A DNA stretch of 64,000 nt from Methylophaga thalassica (lineage in GTDB: Bacteria; Pseudomonadota; Gammaproteobacteria; Nitrosococcales; Methylophagaceae): assembly GCF_030159795.1 (NCBI RefSeq), contig NZ_BSND01000013.1, forward strand, positions 186,001 to 250,000, written 5' to 3'. The position numbers and the translations under genes were made by a program. Positions 7,343-15,739 of this stretch are shown one piece after another. The notes under the pieces were generated by a model that had not been told where the DNA came from, did no database searches, and saw nothing but the letters and a program-made list of their open reading frames with translations. Position 1 is the first letter of the stretch. Every line of letters starts with the position of its first letter.

Positions 7343-8296
7343 TCAACGTGGCAGGGCGATAAACGTGCCATCATTTTGTTTGGTCATTTCACGCATGAGC
7401 ACACTGAAACGATCGGTTGTACCGGGTGAAATAAAACCAATGGCATGAATTTTTGCCAACCGTCTGCCTGAGGGCAGCTTTTTGTTTTGCTGAGTAATGG
7501 CATCAATGACCGGGTCGTAACTGGAGCCGGTGTAATCATCACCAAACACATAAATGGATGTGGTGATATTGGCCTTGGCATATTTTCTTAACGCAGCGGT
7601 TAAGCCTTCTACCGGACTGGAGTTAGAGACCGCATTCCACTTTTTAAACAATTCGATCACGCTTTTTCGTCTGGCCGGCGTGTCCGGCATCCATTGACCA
7701 TCGTAGCCGGAAATCAGTGATTGCCCCATATCATTAAGGATTTGAAAACCTTTCACTTGAGGATGAATATTCAGCACATTGACGATTTCCTGAGACACTT
7801 TGCCCCAGATGTTTTTCATACTGCCTGAGGTATCGACGATAAACACCACATAGTCACTATCAACTGGAATCCCGCCGACATCTTCATCGCGGGTTTTATT
7901 GGGCTTTTGCGGTGTTTTTAATGAGGCTTGTTTTAAGCGCTCTTCCACTAAACCCAGTCCAGCAATGCTTTCTGCCGTGGCGGCTTGTTTTTGATTTAAT
8001 GCTTTTAGTTGCTGCTGCAGTGCTTTTGAGGCAGCAGCGGTAGATTGTTTTTGCTCAGAAATTGACGAAAGAACCTCAAGTTTTTGATTCATTTCCTGTT
8101 GAATCTGGCTGACAGAATTTTGCAGTGTGACTAACTGCGAGAGCATCGCACTGACATCTTCTGTGCCAGCAGTGGGAGCGACATCGACGTCGGTTTTGGA
8201 GATCAGAATCAACATCACCACCGCACCAAAGCCGCAGGAAATAATGTCCAGAAATGACAGGCTGAAAATGTCGATACCTTTATCGCGACGTCTCAT
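7343..8296 (-). CDS. Membrane-anchored VWA protein with TolR/MotB-like topology (last gene of envelope operon)
   Basis: A 317-aa protein. One N-terminal membrane helix (about 14-33) carries the motif LSFLDIISCGFGAVV. A Gln/Ala-rich coiled coil (about 48-125) follows, then a von Willebrand factor A domain from about 148 with a complete MIDAS motif DTSGS (D155, S157, S159). The MIDAS predicts a divalent-metal ligand site in the periplasm. The topology (one helix with an Asp near its start, long stalk, periplasmic domain) resembles the MotB/TolR/ExbD partners of proton channels, and a TolQ/MotA-like gene lies two genes upstream. Its ATG overlaps the previous stop by 4 bp. The role is unknown; partnership with the channel is inferred. 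Confidence 0.82.
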   Translation of the reverse strand: MRRRDKGIDIFSLSFLDIISCGFGAVVMLILISKTDVDVAPTAGTEDVSAMLSQLVTLQNSVSQIQQEMNQKLEVLSSISEQKQSTAAASKALQQQLKALNQKQAATAESIAGLGLVEERLKQASLKTPQKPNKTRDEDVGGIPVDSDYVVFIVDTSGSMKNIWGKVSQEIVNVLNIHPQVKGFQILNDMGQSLISGYDGQWMPDTPARRKSVIELFKKWNAVSNSSPVEGLTAALRKYAKANITTSIYVFGDDYTGSSYDPVIDAITQQNKKLPSGRRLAKIHAIGFISPGTTDRFSVLMREMTKQNDGTFIALPR

Positions 8297-9354
8297 GGCC
8301 AGTTACTCGCCGGGCTGATTAATAAACCATCCGAACTGGAGGCCCAGGCCCAATATTCATAAGCCGCTTCAGGATCACCTTCCAGTGGCAGCAAGATCAC
8401 ATTCTTTTTCGCCTGGGTCAGACCGCTTTCGTTAATGGTCTGGCGAAACAGCCGTTTTCGACATTCACCGGAAATGGTTTTGGCATTACTGGTCAAAGAG
8501 CTACAGCCAGAAAATGGATTCAGACTTTTATAGTTGGATTCGCCTTTGGTAGGCAAACCATCGGTGATGACATAGATATCGCTGGGTGATAGTTTGTTAA
8601 CGGTGCTTAAACCTTTCTGCAGATTCGTTGCGCCGGTAGGAATAACTTGATTCAAACTGCTCATAATGCCGGACACGCTGGCACTGCTGGCAGGCATCCA
8701 GCCGGTGCCGCCTAACTGCTTAGCATCTTCACTAAAGGCGACAACGGCAATCTGACTGTTTTTCGGCGCACGTGCTAATAGCCAAGCGACCACGCGCTTG
8801 GTGCGTTGCCATTTAGCGGCTGAGACTTTTGTCTGATCAGAACTGCTTTTGGTTTTAATAATATCGAGTAGTTTTTCATTGGTCATCGAGGCGCTGACAT
8901 CGACTAGGATCGCAATCTTACTGCCTTCCATTTTCAGACCGAGCAGATAGTTTTCTTCATTAACCTGCTGTGTTTCGACCAGGTCTTCTTTTTTCGGCAC
9001 TTTGATCTCGGTAATACTTTTCTTGAGTTGGTCGAGATTGGACTGTGCTGTTTGAATTTCACTGCTTTTATCGTTGAGATCGGCACGCTGTTGTTGCAGG
9101 CTCTGGCTTAAAGCAGCCAGGTCGATATTCTCTTTTTTCAGTTGCGAGGTGAGTTCATCCAAGCCTTTCTGGGCGTCATCACGCGCTTGTTCCAGACTGC
9201 TGATATCTTTTTTCAGGTTCTCCGTTTCTGAGGGCGATGACTCAATATTCTGTTTAACCAGCATAAAAACCAGAATCACCGCGCCCAAACCGCAGGACAT
9301 AATATCCAGAAAGGCGAGGTTTAATCCTTCAGCTTGTCGGTTTTTACGGGCCAA
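8293..9354 (-). CDS. Membrane-anchored VWA protein, paralogue with TolR/MotB-like topology
   Basis: A 353-aa protein with the same plan as the next gene: N-terminal helix (about 13-34) with LAFLDIMSCGLGAVI, a strong coiled coil (about 42-117), then a VWA domain with MIDAS DVSAS (D152, S154, S156) and the usual later Thr/Asp elements (GATNLQKGL, VITDGLPTKG). The shared FLDIxSCGxGAV anchor shows the two VWA genes are paralogues, perhaps forming a heterodimer around the channel. The start is TTG 9354, the only possible start, since a stop (that of the TolQ-like gene) lies 6 bp upstream in frame; GGTGA in that stop region serves as SD. Function is unknown. Confidence 0.8.
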   Translation of the reverse strand: MARKNRQAEGLNLAFLDIMSCGLGAVILVFMLVKQNIESSPSETENLKKDISSLEQARDDAQKGLDELTSQLKKENIDLAALSQSLQQQRADLNDKSSEIQTAQSNLDQLKKSITEIKVPKKEDLVETQQVNEENYLLGLKMEGSKIAILVDVSASMTNEKLLDIIKTKSSSDQTKVSAAKWQRTKRVVAWLLARAPKNSQIAVVAFSEDAKQLGGTGWMPASSASVSGIMSSLNQVIPTGATNLQKGLSTVNKLSPSDIYVITDGLPTKGESNYKSLNPFSGCSSLTSNAKTISGECRKRLFRQTINESGLTQAKKNVILLPLEGDPEAAYEYWAWASSSDGLLISPASNWP

Positions 9355-9360
9355 CGAAAA

Positions 9361-10140
9361 TCACCGAATGCGACGAAGCAAAAACTTATCACAATAATCC
9401 TGCGTATCGACGATTTGGCTGTCTTGCAGGCGTTGTAACTGATGGAATAAAAACATTAAAAAGATACTGATCAGTAAGGCGACTAAGGTGGAGTTAAAAG
9501 CGATACCGAGACTGTCTGTCATACCAGAAATATCGCCTGCCAATGCTTCATCCGCCTGAGATAAAGCCTGACCGATACCACGAACGGTACCGATAAAACC
9601 AATCGAAGGAATCGCCCAGATCAAATAACGAATCATGGTATTTTCAGAATCTTGTTTGACGGCTAACGCTTCCAGGTTGCTTTCGATCGCATCCGACAGG
9701 TTTTGCACATTATTGGTTGAGCTGTAGCGCCACAGAGAAGAGCGTAAAGTCCGCACCAGCGGTGATTGCATACAGTCCGCTGGGATTTCAGTATCCAGCC
9801 GATGAATAATCGCATTCACATCCAGAGTATGTTTTGCATCAGTATCCTCAGCTTGTGAATGGGCATCTTTAATCAGATCCACGCTGAACAAATACTTGGT
9901 TTTGAGAATATTTCGGTAGGCACTGAGGATCAGATAACAGCCCCACAACATCAGAATAAAACAGATTTCCTGCTCGTAATCTTTGATAATCACGGCAATA
10001 TCGCGCGGTGCAGTTTGTCCCTGACTGACGGCAAACTCAATCAGTTGTGCTGCTTCTGGGCGAACATAACCAATGTAAAACAAATGCACGACAACGATAG
10101 AAATCAGTAATGCCGCAAAACTTTTCAGCATATCTTTCAT
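9361..10140 (-). CDS. MotA/TolQ/ExbB-like proton channel subunit
   Basis: A 259-aa inner-membrane protein. Helices are predicted at about 8-27, 55-73, 168-190 and 212-236. The last two carry the family core: IPSIGFIGTVRGIGQAL and then LGIAFNSTLVALLIS, which match the GLLGTVxG and ALxTTxxGL elements of TolQ/ExbB/MotA. Such proteins form pentameric channels that couple proton flow to movement of a TolR/ExbD/MotB partner. No classical tolR/exbD gene is present; the two single-helix VWA proteins directly downstream occupy that position. This suggests a proton-driven envelope machine with VWA effectors (inference). Confidence 0.85.
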   Translation of the reverse strand: MKDMLKSFAALLISIVVVHLFYIGYVRPEAAQLIEFAVSQGQTAPRDIAVIIKDYEQEICFILMLWGCYLILSAYRNILKTKYLFSVDLIKDAHSQAEDTDAKHTLDVNAIIHRLDTEIPADCMQSPLVRTLRSSLWRYSSTNNVQNLSDAIESNLEALAVKQDSENTMIRYLIWAIPSIGFIGTVRGIGQALSQADEALAGDISGMTDSLGIAFNSTLVALLISIFLMFLFHQLQRLQDSQIVDTQDYCDKFLLRRIR

Positions 10141-10143
10141 GGT

Positions 10144-10284
10144 TTAGATATCCACGGGAAATGAAACAGGAGAGTTCAAACTAATAATAGGTTTGCCGGC
10201 ATAAACATTTTTCACCATCATCAATGCCAGCAGAAACAGGGCAATGGATAATACAATCACCAACGATTTTTTAAGTGTTGCCAT
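10144..10284 (-). CDS. 46-aa single-helix membrane peptide in the envelope operon
   Basis: Small gene encoding a 46-residue peptide (MATLKKSLVIVLS ... SFPVDI). A Lys-Lys start and a hydrophobic stretch (about 8-29) predict one membrane helix or uncleaved signal; a YAG site at about 28-30 could also be cut, leaving a 16-residue tail. A consensus SD (GGAGGT) lies 7 bp before the ATG, within the 3' end of the PEGA-SUMF1 gene, and the TolQ-like gene starts 3 bp after its stop. The tight fit between two operon genes with a strong SD supports a real gene, perhaps a small channel subunit. Confidence 0.7.
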   Translation of the reverse strand: MATLKKSLVIVLSIALFLLALMMVKNVYAGKPIISLNSPVSFPVDI

Positions 10285-10285
10285 A

Positions 10286-12292
10286 TTAATGACCTCCGTA
10301 AACATAACGTCCCAGCCGGAAACCTAAGTCATCGCGGCCCTGACTGGCGCCATCCCGATACGACGCCCTTAATTCTGAGAGTGTGCCTGAACGCCAGTTA
10401 GCGCCTTTCACAACATGCTCATCACCGGCTGATTTATCCAGCGTCTGAGTATAAACAAGCCCCGGTTTAGGTACAGTAAGTGAGTAATTATCATGTGTCC
10501 ATTCACTGACATTGCCGCCCAAATCAAATAAACCTGATAACTCTCTGTTCATCGACATCACCGGTGCCATGCCAGCATAACCGTCGTTATAACGTGGCAC
10601 ATAATGTGTCACCGAGCCTTTAGCTGATTCATCCGCTATATTCACTGCTTTAGGGGGAATGGTTTTGTCATTACCCCAGACAAACAGTGTTTGAACCGGG
10701 CGGCCGGCTTTTCTGGCTAACCATTCCCACTCGGCCTCGGTCAGTAAGCGATAACCATCAGCTTGATCATTGATTTGCGTGACCTGATTACCATTGATGT
10801 TATACACCACTGTTAGGCCTTCCAGCTGACTCAACCAGTTGGCGTAACGTACAGCATCTAACCAGGTAACGGATGTGACCGGCAAGTTCGGATCCGCTTT
10901 GTGGCTTTTATCAAATTGGGCATAGGCAGCATTCGTCACTTCATGCACCCCAGCGTAAAACGGGCGGTTGATGGTGACTTTGCGGATAAACTCATTGGCC
11001 CGTTGTCCTGGCTCACTGCGTTCAGCGCCCATAATAATGGTGTCGTTTGGTGTGAATAACATCATCTCGCCGCCGGCACGGGTATTATAGCTTCTGGAGG
11101 CTTCTTGCAGCCGGGCTTGTTTTTCAGTCAGTAAATTCACTGAGACGCTGCTGGTCGATTTTGCTGTCGGTGTTATCGTGCGAGTCTCAGCTCGGTAGCC
11201 GTCCAGACTAAAGTTGATAGTCTGTGGCAGCGCATCCAGCGATAAGGTTATTGGCGTGTGTCCAACAGGCTTATTATTAATGGTGATATTCGCTTGGGGC
11301 GTGGACTCTATCACCACCTTGCCCATTTCTTTTTCTAAGTTGAACTGCAGTTCGCTAGTTTCACCCTGCTTAAGATTAACGCGCTTGGACTGGGAGAAAT
11401 AGCCTGGTTTTTTATACGTCACTACGTTGTTTTGATTGGCGTCCACTTTGATGACATTTTGTAACGGCGTATCAATACCATTGACGGTCAGTGTGCCGCC
11501 CTCAGGTAACGCGGTGAGATTGAACTTTGCACGCTCTGCCTGCAGTCGATATTGCCTGTTTATCTGTGTGCTTGTCTGATTGATTTCGACAGAATCAGTG
11601 ATGGTCTCAAAACCCGATTTAGTGATGTCGAGCTGATGTGGGCCGCCGGGCAGGGATAAGGTTAAAGGCGTTTGCCCCTGTGCTTTTCCATCGATAGAAA
11701 CATCTGCCTGAGCGGGTGTGCTGCTCAGTGATAACTCACCCATGATGGGGGTTAAATTAATTGTTTCTTCAATCTTCTGCGCGGGCGCTAAGCTGTATTG
11801 CCGGGTAACAGGCTCATAAAAAGGATGACTGGCCTTGATGGTGTAGTCACCATTCTCAAATGATTGTTCAAACGTATTGGCCACTGTGGTGAGTTTGTCA
11901 TTGATATACCAGCGGGTTTTATTGTCTTCCAACCCGGTTTTCAATATGACTTCAGCAGGTAAGGGCTGCAAGGTGATTTGTGTCACTTTGCCAAAGCCGG
12001 ATTGAGAAATCAGCTGTGTTGCTGTTTGGTAGCCAGGCGCAGAGGCTTCTACCTCAGCGGTGTCAGACAAACTATATAAATGATGATCCAGTATCAGAGC
12101 GATGCCACTGTTGGTGCTCAGCTTCGCCTCAGTGCTGATGGTTTCTGGCAAGACATGAATGGGCGTAGCTCGTGAAGCAATGAGTGTCGTAAAAACAATG
12201 CAGGCAACAACGATAAAACCGAGGCTGAGCCATAACAGCATACGCCGCTGCCGACGTTTAGCAGCCTCAATGGCCTGATTAAATTCGCTCAT
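10286..12292 (-). CDS. Membrane-anchored PEGA-repeat protein with C-terminal SUMF1/FGE-like domain
   Basis: A 668-aa protein. A short cytoplasmic stretch and one helix (about 17-39) precede a large periplasmic region. At least two PEGA domains are clear (GELSLSSTPAQADVSIDGKAQG and GKVVIESTPQANITINNKPVG), with further PEGA-like beta modules between them. The last 250 residues form a formylglycine-generating-enzyme-like fold (TNAAYAQFD, RLLTEAEWEWLARKAG, LFDLGGNVSEW, VVKGANWRSG, LGFRLGR). The only cysteine in the whole protein lies in the membrane helix, so the catalytic cysteines of FGE are missing and enzymatic formylglycine formation is unlikely; a binding role is more probable. ATG 12292 is preferred to a TTG two codons earlier. 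It overlaps the previous gene by 14 bp. Confidence 0.85.
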   Translation of the reverse strand: MSEFNQAIEAAKRRQRRMLLWLSLGFIVVACIVFTTLIASRATPIHVLPETISTEAKLSTNSGIALILDHHLYSLSDTAEVEASAPGYQTATQLISQSGFGKVTQITLQPLPAEVILKTGLEDNKTRWYINDKLTTVANTFEQSFENGDYTIKASHPFYEPVTRQYSLAPAQKIEETINLTPIMGELSLSSTPAQADVSIDGKAQGQTPLTLSLPGGPHQLDITKSGFETITDSVEINQTSTQINRQYRLQAERAKFNLTALPEGGTLTVNGIDTPLQNVIKVDANQNNVVTYKKPGYFSQSKRVNLKQGETSELQFNLEKEMGKVVIESTPQANITINNKPVGHTPITLSLDALPQTINFSLDGYRAETRTITPTAKSTSSVSVNLLTEKQARLQEASRSYNTRAGGEMMLFTPNDTIIMGAERSEPGQRANEFIRKVTINRPFYAGVHEVTNAAYAQFDKSHKADPNLPVTSVTWLDAVRYANWLSQLEGLTVVYNINGNQVTQINDQADGYRLLTEAEWEWLARKAGRPVQTLFVWGNDKTIPPKAVNIADESAKGSVTHYVPRYNDGYAGMAPVMSMNRELSGLFDLGGNVSEWTHDNYSLTVPKPGLVYTQTLDKSAGDEHVVKGANWRSGTLSELRASYRDGASQGRDDLGFRLGRYVYGGH

Positions 12293-13724
12293 CGGCAATC
12301 ACGGTGACTTGATAATCGCTACGGTTCAAAGGGATCTGCACCTCAATCAACTTGGAGCGATAACCCTCACGTTTGCCTTCAAAGCTATAGGTGCCGGGTT
12401 TGAGCTGAATAGTTTTACCTGTCGTTTCACCTACTTTTCCTACACCGCGAACGGACACAAAGGTTTTACCATCGGAAATCACATTCACGTTCACCGGGGT
12501 ATTAACTGCGTTTATGGTTGATTTAAGCAGCTGGGCAGATTGAGCAAGTGACGGACTCATCTGGCTGAACGACTCAGCCTGAATCACATTAATATCGGCG
12601 CTTGCTTTAATGGCAGGATTACTCAATCGGTATGGATTTTGTAATAAACCCTCGATGTTTTGAGCAATCTCCACAATACGTTTTGCCTGATTTAAGCGGT
12701 CGATAAGGTCTTTATTGGCCGGCCGTTCTTTTAGGGCGGCGCTTAACTCCTGTTTAGTGACTTCCCAGTTATCGGCTTTCTGTGCTTTGTCAGCGGCGGC
12801 AATATGCTGATTGAAACGCAACTGTGACTCCAGTTGAGCCAGCGCCGCTCTCACTTCTTTATTTTCAGGTCGGGAGGGGTAAATTTTTTCTGCCTGGCTC
12901 AGTGCCTGTCTGGCTTTTTCAACCTGCTGCTGTTCAATGGCTTGATACGCCTGAGATATGGCTTGGTTAAAGCGTGACTCGGCCAGCTGCGTGCGCAGCA
13001 CCTGGGCGCGCTGTTTCATCTCTTCTCGATCGGGTTCGATTTTCAGTAATTCTTCAATCAGAGACAGCTCTTTATTCGGATTGTTTTCATTTTTAGCGAC
13101 ACGAATCGCTTCATTCAGCTCGACTATTTGCGGGATGTTTTCTATTTTTTTGGCCAAGGCCTGAGCATCTGCTGAATCTGCCTTGTGAATCAGCGCGTTA
13201 TCTATCGCCAGACGGGCGGTTTGATAATCATAATTGTCATACGCCTTTTGCGCCTCCTGCATGGCTTTTTCAAAAGCCGCTTCGCTGTCAGCCAGTGTTT
13301 TCTCAGCGGTTTGCGTCAGCGTATCAATGGCTTGTTTCGCTTTAGCATATTGCCCGGTGCCAAAGGTATCAACCGCGGTTTTTTCCTGGTTTTTTATGGT
13401 CTCGGCCAGTGTTTTATCCCAGCTATCAATATCGATTTTTTCCAGCTGCGGTTTCAGTGTGTTTTCATAAAGAGAAAAGGCATCCAGATAGGCTTGGCGT
13501 AATGCAGCAATATCTTCTTCGTTTTTTGGTTCTTCGATTTTTTGTGGTGCGGTTTGTGTCTCTGACGGTGTTTCTTCAGTCGATGGTGTACTGTTAAATC
13601 GAACATTATTAAGGCTGAACAACACCAGCCCTGTCACCAGAATAAGTGAGAGCACGATAATCACGCCAATGAGCAGGCGCTGTTGTTTCGCCTGCTTGGC
13701 TCTGCGTATTTCTTCGTTGATCAT
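12279..13724 (-). CDS. Membrane-anchored coiled-coil/TPR-like protein with C-terminal PEGA-like domain
   Basis: A 481-aa protein. A basic N-terminus (MINEEIRRAKQAKQQR) and one helix (about 17-38) anchor it in the inner membrane. A Pro/Glu/Thr-rich linker leads into a long helical region (about 70-350) with TPR-like hairpins (YDNYDYQTARLAIDNALIH, KARQALSQAEKIYPSRPENKEV, WEVTKQELSAALKERPANKDL). The C-terminal 75 residues form a PEGA-like beta domain ending in VTVIADERI (VRGVGKVGETTGKTIQLKPGTYSFEGKR segment). It starts 8 bp after the lipoprotein gene ends and overlaps the PEGA-SUMF1 gene. It probably scaffolds the periplasmic part of the complex. Confidence 0.75.
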   Translation of the reverse strand: MINEEIRRAKQAKQQRLLIGVIIVLSLILVTGLVLFSLNNVRFNSTPSTEETPSETQTAPQKIEEPKNEEDIAALRQAYLDAFSLYENTLKPQLEKIDIDSWDKTLAETIKNQEKTAVDTFGTGQYAKAKQAIDTLTQTAEKTLADSEAAFEKAMQEAQKAYDNYDYQTARLAIDNALIHKADSADAQALAKKIENIPQIVELNEAIRVAKNENNPNKELSLIEELLKIEPDREEMKQRAQVLRTQLAESRFNQAISQAYQAIEQQQVEKARQALSQAEKIYPSRPENKEVRAALAQLESQLRFNQHIAAADKAQKADNWEVTKQELSAALKERPANKDLIDRLNQAKRIVEIAQNIEGLLQNPYRLSNPAIKASADINVIQAESFSQMSPSLAQSAQLLKSTINAVNTPVNVNVISDGKTFVSVRGVGKVGETTGKTIQLKPGTYSFEGKREGYRSKLIEVQIPLNRSDYQVTVIADERI

Positions 13725-13732
13725 GACGGCGT

Positions 13733-14968
13733 TTAAAGCGCTTTATCAGGTGTCGATTCAAGCTCATACATACGCGCCATAAAGGCACGCCATTGCTGAA
13801 ACTGTTGTTCCATATTACCGGTCAACTTGGTGCTTTGATTTTCAAACTCAACCACCTGAGGCGACATTTCCAAATCCAGTGACTGGCCCAGCTCATTGAT
13901 CGCATCCTGATGGAATTTGGCTTCTTCACGCGAAGTAATACCACTGGTGATTAACACCGCACCACCAATCCCTCCGGCGATAGTGACCATATCCCTGCCC
14001 AAATTATTGTCATAACGGCTGCCATTTGAACCCACTGCCACCGCCGCAGCGATTAATAAAGCCCCCCCAATAATTTTCATCAGACTTTTATTCTGTGCTT
14101 CTTGTTGAAGTTTCAGTTCTGTCGCACTGGCTTTTTGCCAGGTCAGATAACTGTCATTCATTTTCTGTGAAAAAGCGGCGTAGTTAGGTTGCAGGTTATC
14201 AACAAATAATTGTTCTTTAACGCGAATCGCTTTCACCCGTTCATAAAGCGGATCCGCTTCACTCGGCATGCCTTTAAGTTTAATTGGCGTGGAGCTGGTA
14301 TCCATATATTCATCAAAGGCTTTATCGTTAAAGCTGGCACCGAAGCGTAAATCAGCAATGTGTTTTACGGTGCTTAAGTCCGATGGTTTTTGTTTCAGTA
14401 AGGCTTTGACGATATCAGCTGCTGCTTTATCAAATGCCGGATCATAAGGATCCTTATCGGTATTTCTGGGGTTTTTGTAAAAGCCATCTCCCACCTCGTA
14501 GTCGATATTGTCATCCAGCCACTGTTTGCCACTGGCATCGACCACTTGCATATCAAACTCGACTTCCAGGCCGTTTGACTCAACAATATTGCCTAAAACA
14601 TACAGATCACCCGAAGCGGTTTTATCAGGTGTGACTCGAACCGCACCAAACTTGCCAGTATCATCGAGCGCTTTTTTAAGTTTATAGGCGAAACGATTTG
14701 CTTCAGCCCGACGCAGTTCCGGCCATACACCTTCTTTTTCATAATTGGCCGCTTTGTCAGAAAGACCGGGTGAGAACACTGGAATAACCACGTCCATTTT
14801 TGGGCCGCTGTAAGCCGTTTTCGACATATCTTCACTAAAGCTTGAAGACGATCGCGGTCCGACATTCACACCTGATCCGGATGTAGTAGCACAGCCTGTC
14901 AGCACATGCAGCATGACCAGCAGGTAGACCAGAAACTTGGATGGTTTTCTAAAACGATCAATGTTCAA
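13733..14968 (-). CDS. Lipoprotein of the envelope operon, unknown family
   Basis: A 411-aa protein with a lipoprotein signal (VYLLVMLHVLTGC; lipidated Cys at about 26, followed by ATTSG). An alpha/beta domain (about 55-200; MDVVIPVFSPGL, SGDLYVLGNIVESNGLEVEFDMQVVDASGK) resembles the fold of periplasmic lipoproteins that bind outer-membrane partners. A glycine-rich hydrophobic region (about 288-335) could form a membrane hairpin, and a helical tail follows. The start is TTG 14968, overlapping the previous gene by 11 bp, because no ATG precedes the signal peptide. No specific family recognised. With the TolQ/VWA genes it may link the inner-membrane machine to the outer membrane (inference). 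Confidence 0.7.
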   Translation of the reverse strand: MNIDRFRKPSKFLVYLLVMLHVLTGCATTSGSGVNVGPRSSSSFSEDMSKTAYSGPKMDVVIPVFSPGLSDKAANYEKEGVWPELRRAEANRFAYKLKKALDDTGKFGAVRVTPDKTASGDLYVLGNIVESNGLEVEFDMQVVDASGKQWLDDNIDYEVGDGFYKNPRNTDKDPYDPAFDKAAADIVKALLKQKPSDLSTVKHIADLRFGASFNDKAFDEYMDTSSTPIKLKGMPSEADPLYERVKAIRVKEQLFVDNLQPNYAAFSQKMNDSYLTWQKASATELKLQQEAQNKSLMKIIGGALLIAAAVAVGSNGSRYDNNLGRDMVTIAGGIGGAVLITSGITSREEAKFHQDAINELGQSLDLEMSPQVVEFENQSTKLTGNMEQQFQQWRAFMARMYELESTPDKAL

Positions 14969-15602
14969 CGTTCATACCCTTATATTTTCTGTATTCATCC
15001 CAGAGCTTTTTGCGTATCTCTGGGTCGGTTTCTGCCTCGGCGGCGACACGGATCTGAGCAGCAATGGCATCATCATTATCCGCTGGTGGAATATCTTCCG
15101 GAATCTTACCATTCTCAGCGACATTGCCTGAGGCAGATATCTTACCTGAACCCGATTCAGTTGATTCTTGTGTATCTGATGTCGCTGCCATAGCTTCGTT
15201 AGAAGGCGCTTGTTCTGTCCCTTGTATCATGTCACTGGCTACTGACTCGGTACCACTGGCACCACCTGCTGAACTTCCATTGCCGGTGTCACCAGCACCG
15301 CCGCCACCTGAACCGGAGCCAGCGCCTGCACCTGAGCCATTACCACTATTAGCTGAGGATGAATTGGATGATATGGAGATATTACATAACTCAAAGCGAT
15401 TGAGAGAATCACTCAGCGCCTGTTCCATACGGGCCAGTTTTTCTGCTCGGGTCAACGCGGGATTATCCAGATAATCCACACTCACATTTTTACAATCCGT
15501 TGTATTGCTTGCGGATTCATCCGCCTGACTCAGCCCGGAATAGAGCATAGAACCCGACGCAATGGTGAGTAATAAAAAGACAGAGATAGGCTTTTTTCTC
15601 AT
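14958..15602 (-). CDS. Exported Gly/Ser-rich protein, first gene of the envelope operon
   Basis: A 214-aa protein with a signal peptide (MRKKPISVFLLLTIASGS..., cleavage after SQA at about 27). Two cysteines (C37 and C73) flank a helical segment (LTRAEKLARMEQALSDSLNRFE), suggesting a disulfide. A low-complexity Gly/Ser/Ala tract (about 78-122) follows, then an acidic region and a charged helix at the C-terminus. No family recognised. It is the promoter-proximal gene of the operon and overlaps the lipoprotein gene, so it is co-translated with it. Confidence 0.7.
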   Translation of the reverse strand: MRKKPISVFLLLTIASGSMLYSGLSQADESASNTTDCKNVSVDYLDNPALTRAEKLARMEQALSDSLNRFELCNISISSNSSSANSGNGSGAGAGSGSGGGGAGDTGNGSSAGGASGTESVASDMIQGTEQAPSNEAMAATSDTQESTESGSGKISASGNVAENGKIPEDIPPADNDDAIAAQIRVAAEAETDPEIRKKLWDEYRKYKGMNVEH

Positions 15603-15666
15603 CGTTGAAAAACGCTCCCGAGATATTCATTGATTAATGATAGCTATCTTAAAACGATAAGACAGC

Positions 15667-15697
15667 AAAAAGCACAGATCTTTCCTGACCCGTGCTT
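15667..15697 (-). terminator. Likely terminator of the PQQ-dehydrogenase gene
   Basis: On the minus strand: AAGCAC, an inner GGTC/GATC pairing, GTGCTT, then a short T run. It lies between the dehydrogenase stop (15740) and the envelope operon start (15602), so the operon probably has its own promoter in 15603-15665. Confidence 0.5.
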
Positions 15698-15739
15698 CAG
15701 CCGACAATAAAATGCTACAAGCAGTGAGTGACGTAAGTG

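Noticed and set aside
10286-11100. Annotation as active formylglycine-generating enzyme
   Set aside because: No cysteine outside the membrane helix and no sulfatase gene nearby.
15064-15474. A long open plus-strand frame opposite the Gly/Ser-rich exported protein
   Set aside because: Its Pro/Glu/Ala-rich product is the mirror of the low-complexity Gly/Ser codons on the real strand, and there is no SD or signal.
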